This document shows, piece after piece, positions 50,543 to 59,388 of a stretch of 61,359 nucleotides of DNA. Source of the stretch: DASUBV01 sp035763085 (GTDB lineage: Bacteria > Actinomycetota > Actinomycetes > Streptosporangiales > Streptosporangiaceae); assembly GCA_035763085.1 (NCBI GenBank), contig DASUBV010000099.1, positions 1 through 61,359 on the forward strand, read 5' to 3'. The notes under the pieces were generated by a model, which saw nothing but the letters and a program-made list of their open reading frames with translations, had not been told where the DNA came from and did no database searches. The first letter of the stretch is position 1. The number at the start of each line of letters is the position of its first letter. The position numbers and the translations under genes were made by a program.

Positions 50543-51856
50543 CTAACCGCCAGCCAAGGTCCCCGCGTGCCGGACCAGCAGGCGCTGCGGTCCGCGCAGA
50601 TTCAGGTTCGGCCGGTATTCCAGGCCGCCCTCCGCCAGTTCCGGCGCCCTGACCCGCGTCGCGAACGCCTCCAGCGCGATCGCCCCTTCCAGCCGGGCCA
50701 GCGGCGCGCCCAGGCAGAAGTGCGGGCCTGCCGCGAAGGCCAGGTGCCCTGACGGGCCGCGCCGGATGTCGAACCGGTCGGGGTCGTCGTAGACGGCCGG
50801 GTCGCGCCCGGCCGCCGCCAGCAGCAGCAGGACCATCCCGCCGTCAGGCACGCTCACCCGCCCGACCTGCAGCCCGCCGCGGACCACTCGCGAGGTGAAC
50901 TGCACGGGCGCGTCGTAGCGCAGGGTCTCCTCCACAGCGCCGGACGCCAGGCCGGGGTCGGCGCGCAGCGCGGCCAGCTGATCGGGGTGGCGTAGTAGCG
51001 CGAGGATTCCGTTGGAGATGAGGCTGACGGTGGTCTCGTGTCCGGCCACCAGGAGCAGGATGCAGGTGGCGATCAGCTCGCCCTCGGTGAGCCGGCTGCC
51101 CTCGTCCTCGGCCTGGATCAGCTCAGACAGCAGGTCATCGCCGGGTTCCCGGCGCCGCCGCGCGATCAGCTCGCGGAAATAGGCCGCGAACTCCGCCCGG
51201 GCGGTCTTCAGTTCTTCGATCTCCTCGGCGCTCTCCTGGGTGATCCCGCCCAGGCGCGGTTGCAGCGAGTGGGCCAGCCGGGCTGACCAGCCCGCGAACC
51301 GCGGCCGGTCGTCGACCGGCACGCCGAGCAGCTCGGAGATGATCCGAACCGGCAGCGGGTAAGCCAGTTGCTCGACCACATCAATCTCGCGAGCTTTGCC
51401 CGCGGCCCCAGCTCTGCCCGCTCCGCCCGCAGCCCCGGCTCCGGCCACTCCGCCACCCGGTGCCCCGCCACCTTCCCCGGCGCGGCCAGCGCCAGTCAGC
51501 AGCTCATCGGCCAGGCTGCGGATCCGCGGCTCGAGCCGGGCGATGGTCCGCGCCGTGAACGCCCGCGAGACCAGCCCGCGCAACCGGGTGTGATCGGGCG
51601 GGTCAAGCGTCAGGAAGGAGCGGATCGGCGCCGCCGGCCGCGCGCTGCTGGCCGCCAGCAGGGAGTTGCGCCGCTCGCTGCTGACGCGCGGATCGCGTAG
51701 CACGGCGGAGATCTCGTGATGCCGCCCGGTCACGTATAGCAGGCCCTCCCGCGCGGCGAACGGCGACGCCTCGCGGAGCCCGGCCAGCACCGGGTACGGG
51801 TCGGACAGCGCCGCGGGCTTAGCCAGGTCAAACAGGGACGGCGGCGCGGAGCTCAT
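50543..51856 (-). CDS. Cytochrome P450
   Basis: 437 aa. I-helix LLVAGHETTVSLISN, ExxR in VEETLRYDAPVQFTSR, and the heme loop FAAGPHFCLGAPLARLE with the thiolate at C381. It belongs to the bacterial soluble class using ferredoxin partners. Residues ~121-153 form a Gly/Ala-rich insertion (GEGGGAPGGGVAGAGA...) between helices, so the chain is longer than the usual ~400. The substrate is unknown. Its ATG overlaps the stop of the upstream SCO6745-family gene (ATGA), so the two are co-translated. No ferredoxin is adjacent. Confidence 0.93.
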   Translation of the reverse strand: MSSAPPSLFDLAKPAALSDPYPVLAGLREASPFAAREGLLYVTGRHHEISAVLRDPRVSSERRNSLLAASSARPAAPIRSFLTLDPPDHTRLRGLVSRAFTARTIARLEPRIRSLADELLTGAGRAGEGGGAPGGGVAGAGAAGGAGRAGAAGKAREIDVVEQLAYPLPVRIISELLGVPVDDRPRFAGWSARLAHSLQPRLGGITQESAEEIEELKTARAEFAAYFRELIARRRREPGDDLLSELIQAEDEGSRLTEGELIATCILLLVAGHETTVSLISNGILALLRHPDQLAALRADPGLASGAVEETLRYDAPVQFTSRVVRGGLQVGRVSVPDGGMVLLLLAAAGRDPAVYDDPDRFDIRRGPSGHLAFAAGPHFCLGAPLARLEGAIALEAFATRVRAPELAEGGLEYRPNLNLRGPQRLLVRHAGTLAGG

Positions 51857-52887
51857 CGGGCTGCCGCTGGCCCGGCCGACCCAGAACCGGCCGACTCAGC
51901 CTCGGCCGGGCCGGGCGCGGACCCGGCCGGCGGCAGGCCAACCGGGTTCGGGAAAGGCAGCAGGCGCGCGCAGGCCCGCGCCACCGGTGTGAGCGCCGCC
52001 ACCAGCTCGGCCGTCCGTTCCGGGCCCAGCCGGGCCCAGGGCCGCGACGCGGCCAGGTCGGTCGCCGCTTCGACGTCCCGGTGCACCGCCAGCCCCGCTG
52101 GCGTTGCGGCGAGCTCGTCGTCCAGCCAGCCCCGGTCGCGCAGCCGCCCGGCCGCCGCGTCCCAGTCCGCGTCGGCCCAGCCGCGCACCGCCTGGAACTG
52201 CGCCCGCCCGACCGCCGAGCCGCGCCGCTCGGGCAGCGCCTGGTCCACCGCTGTCCGCAGCACCAGCGACTCACAGCCGTCGATGCCCGCCGCGACCAGC
52301 GCGGCGATATGCCCGTCGCCGCGGTGCTCGCGCAGCACCGTGGCCGCCTGCCACAGTCGTGCCACCGGGTCGGCCGGCTCGGGCAGTGCCGCGTTCGGAG
52401 CCCCCAGCGGGCGCCCCGCCATATCCAGGTCCCGCACCGCCTCCGCGAGCAGCCCCGCAGCCGTCCCCGGCGCCTCAGGGTCAGCCGCCGCCGCGCCAGG
52501 GTCAGAGGTCCTGGGGTCAGGCGTCGCCGTCCCTGGGTCAGGCGCTGCCGTCCCGGGATCAGCCGCCGCCTCAGCGGCCAGCACCGCGCGAATCGCCGCC
52601 ACCGCGCCCGCCTCGCGCGCCGCCAGCGCCTGCGCCGGGGTTGCCAGATCCCACACCGCTGGCAGCGCCCGTCGCACGAAAGGCGGCGCGAAGCTGCTGA
52701 ACGCCGCGATGATCACCGGCGCGTCCACCGCGCCCAGCGGCGCCGCGCGCCCGGCGAAGTAGCCCCGCCAGAACCCGCGCAGCCCGGCCGCCTCGAACGC
52801 CTGCCGTGCCTCGGGTGCGAAATACGTCACGACGTGGACTGGCTCGATCAGCGCCCACATCCGCCTGGCCGTCGCTGCGTCCGTCAT
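51853..52887 (-). CDS. SCO6745-family protein
   Basis: 344 aa from ATG 52887. It starts MTDAATARRMWALIEPVHVVTYFAPEARQAF, then GLRGFWRGYFAGRAAPLGAV and FVRRALPAVW, and later LWQAATVLREHRGDGHIAALVAAGIDGCESLVL, blocks of the family I recall as SCO6745. The C-terminal part (RGWADADWDAAAGRLRDRGWLDDELAATPAGLAVHRDVE) looks like a winged helix of MarR type. The function is not known. Residues ~106-145 are a degenerate DPGTAAP-type repeat linker. It is translationally coupled to the P450. Confidence 0.87.
   Translation of the reverse strand: MTDAATARRMWALIEPVHVVTYFAPEARQAFEAAGLRGFWRGYFAGRAAPLGAVDAPVIIAAFSSFAPPFVRRALPAVWDLATPAQALAAREAGAVAAIRAVLAAEAAADPGTAAPDPGTATPDPRTSDPGAAAADPEAPGTAAGLLAEAVRDLDMAGRPLGAPNAALPEPADPVARLWQAATVLREHRGDGHIAALVAAGIDGCESLVLRTAVDQALPERRGSAVGRAQFQAVRGWADADWDAAAGRLRDRGWLDDELAATPAGLAVHRDVEAATDLAASRPWARLGPERTAELVAALTPVARACARLLPFPNPVGLPPAGSAPGPAEAESAGSGSAGPAAAR
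52478..52575 (-). repeat. Degenerate 21-bp tandem repeat in the SCO6745-family gene
   Basis: On the plus strand, GGGTCAG recurs at 52478, 52499, 52514 and 52535 and as GGGATCAG at 52555, mostly with 21-bp spacing (one 15-bp unit). It codes DPGTAAP, DPGTATP, DPRTS, DPGAAAA and DPEA units, a disordered linker. Confidence 0.7.
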
Positions 52888-53077
52888 GACCGCCATCATC
52901 CCAGCATTCGCCGCATAAGCCGATGCACCTCGCAACGGATAAATCCTGAAAAACTGAGTCAAAACGGGGCTTCGCGACGTTGCGCCGCCTTGTTCCGCTG
53001 GCCCGGCTTGCCCGGCTGCCCGGGCGTAGCTGACGGCCACGTCGGACCCCGGATTGCGGGCCAGGAACGAATTACGC

Positions 53078-53092
53078 CACAATGATGTTGTG
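53078..53092 (+). promoter_or_regulatory. Palindromic SufR operator candidate at the sufR start
   Basis: CACAA-TGATG-TTGTG is a perfect 5-bp inverted repeat with a 5-nt centre, ending in the GTG start codon of sufR. A weak -10 (CACAAT, 53078-53083) lies inside it, 6 nt before the GTG. SufR proteins of actinomycetes repress their own suf operon, and sites of similar shape are reported, so this is a probable autorepression site. Confidence 0.55.
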
Positions 53093-53875
53093 AAAAGCAT
53101 GGGATCACCAGACGCGCGGTCGCGCGTGACCGGACCCGGCGCCGTCGGCACCGGGCGATCCCAGCTGCCCGAGTCCGCCAGCGTGGGCGCCGAGCGCAGC
53201 ACCCGGGGCCGGATTGCCCGGCTGATCCTGGAGAACGGCCCGGTCACCGCGGCCGGCCTGTCGGCCAGGCTGGGCCTGACGCCGGCCGCCGTCCGGCGGC
53301 ACCTGGACAATCTCCTGGCCGACGGCATGATCGAGACCCGGATCGCCCGCACCTACGGCAACCGGGGCCGCGGCCGGCCAGCGAAGCTGTTCGCGATCAC
53401 CGATGCCGGGCGAAGCGCTTTCGAGCACGCCTACGACGACCTGGCCAGCAGCGCGCTGCGGTTCATCGCCGAGACGGCGGGGCCCGCGGCGGTGGCGCAG
53501 TTCGCCCGGCGGCAGATCTCCGAGCTGGAGCGCCGCTACCAGCCCGTCGTGGCGTCAGCCGAGCCGCAGGAGCGGGTACAGGCGCTGGCCGAGGCGCTGT
53601 CGACGGACGGATATGCCGCCTGCGTCAGTGGTGCCCCGGCGGCTGGCGGGGGAGAACAGCTCTGTCAGCATCATTGTCCGGTGGCCCACGTGGCCGAGCA
53701 GTATCCGGAGCTTTGCGAGGCCGAGACGGAGGCGTTCAGCCGGTTGCTCGGAACGCCTGTGCAGCGCCTCGCGACCATCGCCCACGGCGACGGGATATGC
53801 ACCACGCATGTCACGGCGCCCGGGCTGGTGCATAACCGCAACAACACCACCGAGTCCGGAGGAATCTCCGCATGA
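53090..53875 (+). CDS. sufR: SufR-type Fe-S-sensing transcriptional repressor
   Basis: 261 aa from GTG 53090; ATG 53099 is an alternative. N-terminal winged helix (TRGRIARLILENGPVTAAGLSARLGLTPAAVRRHLDNLLADGMIE) with wing GNRGRGRPAKLFAITDAG. The C-terminal half carries the probable cluster ligands: CQHHCPV, then ELCEAE, then GICTTHV. The family senses Fe-S status and represses suf genes when its cluster is intact. Its TGA overlaps the sufB ATG, so it is the first gene of the operon. Confidence 0.93.
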   Translation: MKSMGSPDARSRVTGPGAVGTGRSQLPESASVGAERSTRGRIARLILENGPVTAAGLSARLGLTPAAVRRHLDNLLADGMIETRIARTYGNRGRGRPAKLFAITDAGRSAFEHAYDDLASSALRFIAETAGPAAVAQFARRQISELERRYQPVVASAEPQERVQALAEALSTDGYAACVSGAPAAGGGEQLCQHHCPVAHVAEQYPELCEAETEAFSRLLGTPVQRLATIAHGDGICTTHVTAPGLVHNRNNTTESGGISA

Positions 53876-55284
53876 CGACAACCGCACACCCCGAGCTTGA
53901 GGGGCTGGAGCGCTATAAGTTCGGCTGGGCCGACTCTGATGTGGCGGGCGCTGCCGCGCGCCGTGGCCTGTCCGAAGAGGTCGTCCGCGACATCTCGGCT
54001 AAGAAAAACGAGCCGGAGTGGATGCTGGACCTGCGGCTGAAGGGCCTGCGGCTGTTCCAGCGCAAGCCGATGCCGACCTGGGGCTCTGACCTGTCCGGGA
54101 TCGACTTCGACAACATCAAGTACTTCGTGCGGTCGACGGAGAAGCAGGCGGCGACCTGGGACGACCTGCCGGCGGACATCAAGTCCACCTACGACAGGCT
54201 GGGCATCCCCGAGGCCGAGAAGCAGCGGCTGATCGCGGGTGTCGCGGCGCAGTACGAGTCGGAGGTCGTCTACCACAAGATCCGCGAGGACCTCGAGCAG
54301 CAGGGCGTCATCTTCCTGGACACCGACACGGGCCTGCGCGAGCACCCGGAGCTGTTCCAGGAGTACTTCGCCACCGTGATCCCGGTGGGGGACAATAAGT
54401 TCGCCGCGCTGAACACGTCGGTCTGGTCGGGCGGCAGCTTCATCTACGTGCCGAAGGGCGTGCACGTGGAGATCCCGCTGCAGGCCTACTTCCGGATCAA
54501 CACCGAGAACATGGGCCAGTTCGAGCGGACCCTGATCATCGTGGACGAGGACGCCTACGTCCACTACGTCGAGGGCTGCACGGCGCCGATCTACTCCTCG
54601 GACTCGCTGCACTCGGCGGTCGTGGAGATCATCGTGAAGAAGGGCGCCCGCTGCCGCTACACCACGATCCAGAACTGGTCGGCGAACGTCTACAACCTGG
54701 TCACCAAGCGGGCCGTCGCCCAGGAGGGCGCGACCATGGAGTGGGTCGACGGCAACATCGGCTCCAAGGTCACGATGAAGTACCCGGCCGTCTACATGAT
54801 GGGCGAGCACGCCAGGGGCGAGACGCTGTCGGTGGCCTTCGCCGGCGCCGGGCAGCACCAGGACGCGGGCGCCAAGATGGTGCACTGCGCGCCCAACACC
54901 TCGTCCACGATCGTGTCCAAGTCGGTGGCCCGGGCCGGCGGCCGCACCTCCTACCGCGGCCTGGTCCAGGTACGTGAGGGCGCTGAGCACTCCCGCTCGA
55001 CGGTGAAGTGCGACGCGCTGCTGGTCGACACCGTCAGCCGCAGCGACACCTACCCCTACGTGGACGTCCGCGAGGACGACGTGGAGATGGGTCACGAGGC
55101 GACGGTCTCGAAGATCTCCGAGGACCAGCTGTTCTACCTGATGAGCCGCGGGATGACCGAGGACGAGGCGATGGCCACGATCGTTCGCGGGTTCGTCGAG
55201 CCGATCGCGCGCGAGCTGCCGATGGAGTATGCCCTGGAGCTCAACCGGCTGATCGAGCTGCAGATGGAAGGAGCGGTCGGCTGA
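53872..55284 (+). CDS. sufB: Fe-S cluster assembly scaffold SufB
   Basis: 470 aa, full length, no intein, unlike many mycobacterial SufB proteins. Blocks: LERYKFGWADSDVAGAAARRGLSEEVVRDIS at the N-terminus, KNEPEWMLDLRLKGLRLF, ALNTSVWSGGSFIYVPKGVHVEIPLQAYFRIN, YVEGCTAPIYSSDSLHSAVVEI, and the C-terminal KCDALLVDTVSRSDTYPYVDVREDD with the conserved Cys. It forms the SufBC2D scaffold on which clusters are built. Confidence 0.98.
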   Translation: MTTTAHPELEGLERYKFGWADSDVAGAAARRGLSEEVVRDISAKKNEPEWMLDLRLKGLRLFQRKPMPTWGSDLSGIDFDNIKYFVRSTEKQAATWDDLPADIKSTYDRLGIPEAEKQRLIAGVAAQYESEVVYHKIREDLEQQGVIFLDTDTGLREHPELFQEYFATVIPVGDNKFAALNTSVWSGGSFIYVPKGVHVEIPLQAYFRINTENMGQFERTLIIVDEDAYVHYVEGCTAPIYSSDSLHSAVVEIIVKKGARCRYTTIQNWSANVYNLVTKRAVAQEGATMEWVDGNIGSKVTMKYPAVYMMGEHARGETLSVAFAGAGQHQDAGAKMVHCAPNTSSTIVSKSVARAGGRTSYRGLVQVREGAEHSRSTVKCDALLVDTVSRSDTYPYVDVREDDVEMGHEATVSKISEDQLFYLMSRGMTEDEAMATIVRGFVEPIARELPMEYALELNRLIELQMEGAVG

Positions 55285-56426
55285 TGTCGGTCCTGCAGGG
55301 GGCCGTCGAGTCGGCGGCTCCCGTCTCTCGGTTGCATGAGCAAGGGTCGTTCGACCCTGCGGACTTCGCCGTGCCGACGGGCCGCGAGGAGGAATGGCGG
55401 TTCACGCCACTGCGGCGGCTTCGGTCGCTGCATACCGATGCCTCGCCTGACGGCAAGGTGTCGGTGGCCGTCGATGCCGCGCCCGGCGTCACCGCTGAGA
55501 CGATGAAACGCGGTGACGCCAGGATCGGCACCGCCTACGTGCCCGCCGACAGGGTCAGCGCGCGGGCGTTCGCCGGGTTCTCGGAGGCCACGCTGGTTGC
55601 CGTGGCTGCGGGGACGGAGAGCACCCAGCCGACCTGGATCTCGGTCCGGGGGGAGGACGCCACCGGGGGTGCTGCGTTCGGGCACACAGTGGTGCAGCTG
55701 GGCGATAACAGCCGGGCCGTGGTGGTGCTGGAGCACACCGGGTCGGCTACCTACGCGGACAACGTCGAGTTCATTGTCGGTGACGGGGCGCAGCTGGTCG
55801 TGGTCTCGCTGCAGGACTGGGCCGATGACGCGGTGCACCTGGCGCACCACCACGCGATGCTGGGGCGGGACGCCCGGATCGCGCATACGGCGGTGACGCT
55901 GGGCGGCAGCGTGGTCCGGCTGGCGCCGTCGGTGCGCTACTGCGGGCCAGGCGGCGACGCCGAGCTGCGCGGGCTGTACTTCGCCGACGCCGGCCAGCAC
56001 CTGGAGCACCGGCTGTTCGTCGACCACGCCGAGCGCAACTGCCGCAGCCGGGTGTCCTACAAGGGCGCCCTGCAGGGCGCCGAGGCGCACGGGGTGTGGA
56101 TCGGCGACGTGGTGATCCGGGCTGAGGCCACCGGGACCGACTCCTATGAGTACAACCGCAACCTGGTGCTGACCGACGGCACCCGGGTGGACTCGGTGCC
56201 GAACCTGGAGATCCTGACCGGCGAGGTCATCGGCGCCGGGCACGCCAGCACCAGCGGGCGGCTGGAGGACCGGCACCTGTTTTACCTGATGGCCCGCGGC
56301 ATCCCGGAGACCGAGGCTCGGCGCCTGGTCATCCAGGGCTTCTTCGGCGAGCTGATCGCCCAGATGGAGGTGCCGGAGCTGCGCGAGCGGGTCGCCGCGG
56401 CGATCGAGCGAGAGCTGGGGCGATGA
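55284..56426 (+). CDS. sufD: Fe-S cluster assembly protein SufD
   Basis: 380 aa, ATG sharing one base with the sufB TGA. The N-terminus has the REEEWRFTPLRRL motif of SufD. The beta-helix core and the C-terminal GADAELRGLYFADAGQHLEHRLFVDH-like segment with the conserved His, SRVSYKGALQG, and the end GRLEDRHLFYLMARGIPETEARRLVIQGFFGEL match the family. It is the partner of SufB in the scaffold. Confidence 0.97.
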   Translation: MSVLQGAVESAAPVSRLHEQGSFDPADFAVPTGREEEWRFTPLRRLRSLHTDASPDGKVSVAVDAAPGVTAETMKRGDARIGTAYVPADRVSARAFAGFSEATLVAVAAGTESTQPTWISVRGEDATGGAAFGHTVVQLGDNSRAVVVLEHTGSATYADNVEFIVGDGAQLVVVSLQDWADDAVHLAHHHAMLGRDARIAHTAVTLGGSVVRLAPSVRYCGPGGDAELRGLYFADAGQHLEHRLFVDHAERNCRSRVSYKGALQGAEAHGVWIGDVVIRAEATGTDSYEYNRNLVLTDGTRVDSVPNLEILTGEVIGAGHASTSGRLEDRHLFYLMARGIPETEARRLVIQGFFGELIAQMEVPELRERVAAAIERELGR

Positions 56427-56731
56427 ACGACTTCGTCAAAGCGTGCGCGCTGTCGGAAGTGCCCGAGGAGGGCGCCATCGGCGTGACCATCGGCGACGTG
56501 CCGGTGGCGATCGTCCGGGCCGAGGGTGAGATCTACGCGATCTACGATGTCTGCTCGCACGAGGAAGTCCCGCTGTCCGAGGGCGAGGTCTACGACCACA
56601 CCGTGGAGTGCTGGCTGCACGGATCCTGCTTTGACCTGCGCAGCGGCAAGCCCACCGGGCCCCCGGCGACCCAGCCGGTGCCCACATACCCAGTCAGGAT
56701 TGACGGCGACGACGTTTACGTCTCGCTTTAA
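56423..56731 (+). CDS. Rieske-type 2Fe-2S ferredoxin (non-heme, NirD/BphF-like)
   Basis: 102 aa, ATG overlapping the sufD stop. The Rieske ligands are intact: CSHEEVPL (C-x-H) and CWLHGSCFDL (C-x2-H after Cys-Trp-Leu-His). It lacks a membrane anchor, so it is a soluble small ferredoxin. Its place between sufD and sufC is the actinobacterial norm; it may supply electrons to cluster assembly. Confidence 0.94.
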   Translation: MNDFVKACALSEVPEEGAIGVTIGDVPVAIVRAEGEIYAIYDVCSHEEVPLSEGEVYDHTVECWLHGSCFDLRSGKPTGPPATQPVPTYPVRIDGDDVYVSL

Positions 56732-56746
56732 GGATCGGGAGAGCTG

Positions 56747-57511
56747 ATGTCCACCCTAGAAGTCCGTGACCTGCACGCCAGCGTGACGGATGCGGCCGGA
56801 GAGGCTCGTGAGGTACTCCGCGGCGTGAACCTGACGGTGCGGAGCGGCGAGACGCACGCCATCATGGGGCCCAACGGCTCCGGCAAGACGACGCTGGCCT
56901 ACGCGATCGCCGGCCACCCGCGGTATGTGGTGACCCAGGGCTCGATCACGCTGGATGGCGAGGACGTGCTGGCCATGACCGTAGACGCGCGGGCCAGGGC
57001 GGGGCTGTTCCTGGCCATGCAGTACCCGGTCGAGGTGCCCGGCGTCACGGTGTCGAACTTCCTGCGCACCGCGATCACCGCGGTCCGCGGCGAGGCGCCC
57101 AAGCTGCGCCAGTTCGTCAAGGAGCTGAACACGGCCATGTCCGGGCTGTCCATGGACCCGGCGTTCGCCCAGCGCAACCTCAACGAGGGCTTCTCCGGCG
57201 GTGAGAAGAAGCGGCACGAGATCCTGCAGCTCCAGCTGCTGCAGCCGAAGATCGCGATCCTGGACGAGACCGACTCGGGCCTGGACATCGACGCCCTGAA
57301 GATCGTCTCGAACGGGATTAACAAGTTCCGCGAGGACCACGAGCGCGGGATGCTGCTGATCACCCACTACACGCGGATCCTGGAGTACGTGAAGCCGGAC
57401 TTCGTGCACGTGTTCGTGGGCGGCCGGGTCGTCGAGGAAGGCGGGCCCGAGCTGGCCCAGGAGCTGGAGTCCAGCGGGTACGAGCGGTTCCTGGCGGGTG
57501 CGTCGGCATGA
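56747..57511 (+). CDS. sufC: Fe-S assembly ATPase SufC
   Basis: 254 aa. Walker A HAIMGPNGSGKTTLAYAIAG, Q-loop AMQYPVEVPG, signature GFSGGEKKRHEILQLQLL, and Walker B IAILDETDSGLDIDALKI with the SufC-typical D-loop, then LLITHYTRILEYVKPDFVHV. The ATPase drives SufBC2D. Starts 15 nt after the Rieske gene, and its stop overlaps the sufS ATG. Confidence 0.98.
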   Translation: MSTLEVRDLHASVTDAAGEAREVLRGVNLTVRSGETHAIMGPNGSGKTTLAYAIAGHPRYVVTQGSITLDGEDVLAMTVDARARAGLFLAMQYPVEVPGVTVSNFLRTAITAVRGEAPKLRQFVKELNTAMSGLSMDPAFAQRNLNEGFSGGEKKRHEILQLQLLQPKIAILDETDSGLDIDALKIVSNGINKFREDHERGMLLITHYTRILEYVKPDFVHVFVGGRVVEEGGPELAQELESSGYERFLAGASA

Positions 57512-58821
57512 CCGCGCCGAGCGAGGCCGTCTCCGCCGCCGCCGCCCGCGGGCCGGTGCCGGCGCTGGACACCCATGCGATCCGGGCCGACTTCCCGATC
57601 CTGGGCCGGGCGGTCCGCGGCGGTCACCCGCTGATCTACCTCGACTCCGGCGCCACGTCGCATAAGCCGCGCCAGGTGCTCGACGCCGAGCGTGATTTCT
57701 ACACGATGCACAACTCGGCGGCGCACCGCGGCGCGCACCTGCTCGGCGAGGAGGCGACCGACGCCTACGAGGGCGCCAGGGTCCGGGTGGCGGAGTTCAT
57801 CGGCGCCGACCCTAGCGAGATCGTCTTCACCAAGAGTGCCACCGAGGCGCTGAACCTGGTCGCCTACGCGATGAGCAACGCGGCCACGGCCGGGCCGCAG
57901 GCGGACCGGTTCAAGGTCGGCCCCGGGGACGAGATCCTGATCACCGAGATGGAGCACCATGCCAACCTGGTGCCCTGGCAGCAGCTGTGCGAGCGCACCG
58001 GCGCCACGCTGCGGTGGTTCGGGGTCACCCCGGACGGGCGGCTGGACCTGTCGAACGCGGGCGAGCTGATCACCGACCGGACCAAGGTCGTCGCGGTGAC
58101 CCACCAGTCCAACGTGACCGCCACCATCCCCCCGGTGACCGACATCGCGAAGCTGGCGCACGCCCGCGGCGCGATGGTCGTCGCCGACGGCGCGCAGTCG
58201 GTGCCGCACCAGCAGGTGAACGTCGCCGAGCTCGGCGCGGACTTCCTGGCCTTCTCCGCGCATAAGATGCTCGGCCCGTCGGGCATCGGCGTGCTGTGGG
58301 GCCGCCGGGAGCTGCTGGAGGCCATGCCGCCGTTCGTCTCCGGCGGGTCGATGATCGAGGTCGTCCGGATGGAGGGCTCGACCTTCCTGCCGCCGCCCGA
58401 GCGGTTCGAGGCGGGCGTGCCGCCGGCCGCGCAGGCCGTCGGCCTGGCCGCTGCGTGCGACTACCTGGACGGGGTCGGCATGGACCGGGTCGTGGCCCAC
58501 GAGGAGGCGCTCACCGCGCATGCGCTGGAGGCGGTCACGGCCATCCCCGGCGTGCGGATCCTCGGGCCGCTGACCACCGAGAACCGGGGCGGTGCGCTGT
58601 CGTTCGTGGTGGACGAGGTGCACCCGCATGATGTCGGGCAGGTACTGGACGAGCTCGGCATAGCGGTGCGAACCGGGCACCACTGCGCCTGGCCGCTGCA
58701 CCGGGCGCTCGGCGCCCAGGCCAGCACCCGGGCTACCTTCTACCTGTACAACACCCATGACGAGGTGGACGCGCTGGCAGACGGCATCCGCCAGGCGCAG
58801 AAGTTCTTCGGGACCGCATGA
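57508..58821 (+). CDS. sufS: Cysteine desulfurase SufS
   Basis: 437 aa. PLP-binding Lys is K253 in LAFSAHKMLGPSGIGVLWG; catalytic Cys is C393 in VRTGHHCAWPLHRAL; EMEHHANLVPWQQL and VVADGAQSVPH are intact. It takes sulfur from cysteine as persulfide and passes it to SufU. A ~20-residue Ala-rich N-terminal extension precedes the fold (DTHAIRADFPILGR). Confidence 0.97.
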   Translation: MTAPSEAVSAAAARGPVPALDTHAIRADFPILGRAVRGGHPLIYLDSGATSHKPRQVLDAERDFYTMHNSAAHRGAHLLGEEATDAYEGARVRVAEFIGADPSEIVFTKSATEALNLVAYAMSNAATAGPQADRFKVGPGDEILITEMEHHANLVPWQQLCERTGATLRWFGVTPDGRLDLSNAGELITDRTKVVAVTHQSNVTATIPPVTDIAKLAHARGAMVVADGAQSVPHQQVNVAELGADFLAFSAHKMLGPSGIGVLWGRRELLEAMPPFVSGGSMIEVVRMEGSTFLPPPERFEAGVPPAAQAVGLAAACDYLDGVGMDRVVAHEEALTAHALEAVTAIPGVRILGPLTTENRGGALSFVVDEVHPHDVGQVLDELGIAVRTGHHCAWPLHRALGAQASTRATFYLYNTHDEVDALADGIRQAQKFFGTA

Positions 58822-58894
58822 TGTCGTGCCACCGGGGGAGTGCTGACCTCAGGGACGGAACACCCGGGCCAGCCAGCATGTTGAAGGCAGCGTG

Positions 58895-59383
58895 ATGCAG
58901 CTCGAGTCCATGTACCAGGAAATCATCCTGGACCACTACCGGCACCCGCACCACAAGGGCCTGCGGGACCCTTTTGATGCCGAGGTGCACCACATCAACC
59001 CCACCTGCGGGGACGAGGTGACGCTGCGGGTCACGCTCAAGGACGCCGGCGGCGAGGCCGCCGTGGCGGACGTGTCCTACGAGGCGCTGGGCTGCTCGAT
59101 CAGCCAGGCCAGCACATCCGTGCTGACCGACATGGTGATCGGCAAGACGGTCACCGAGGCGATGGGCATCAGCACGGAGTTCCTCTCGCTGATGCAGTCG
59201 CGCGGCGAGGCCGAGCCCGACGAGGACATACTCGGCGATGCGGTGGCCTTCGAGGGGGTCTCGAAGTACCCGGCCCGGATCAAGTGCGCGCTGCTGGGCT
59301 GGATGGCCTGGAAGGACGCAACCGCTCGGGCGCTGGCCGAAGGCGGCAGCCCCGGTGCCCCGGGCGATACGAGTGGAAGGTGA
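58895..59383 (+). CDS. sufU: Zinc-dependent sulfurtransferase SufU
   Basis: 162 aa from ATG 58895, 7 nt after GAAGG; a GTG at 58892 is the neighbour codon. The three Cys of the zinc/persulfide site are in HINPTCGDEV, LGCSISQASTSVL, and IKCALLGW. It accepts sulfur from SufS. The 73-nt gap after sufS holds no clear signal. The end is a Gly/Ser/Pro tail. Confidence 0.96.
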   Translation: MQLESMYQEIILDHYRHPHHKGLRDPFDAEVHHINPTCGDEVTLRVTLKDAGGEAAVADVSYEALGCSISQASTSVLTDMVIGKTVTEAMGISTEFLSLMQSRGEAEPDEDILGDAVAFEGVSKYPARIKCALLGWMAWKDATARALAEGGSPGAPGDTSGR

Positions 59384-59388
59384 CGAGC

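Noticed and set aside
53872..55284. Intein in SufB, as found in mycobacteria
   Set aside because: The frame is an ordinary 470 residues with all conserved blocks contiguous.
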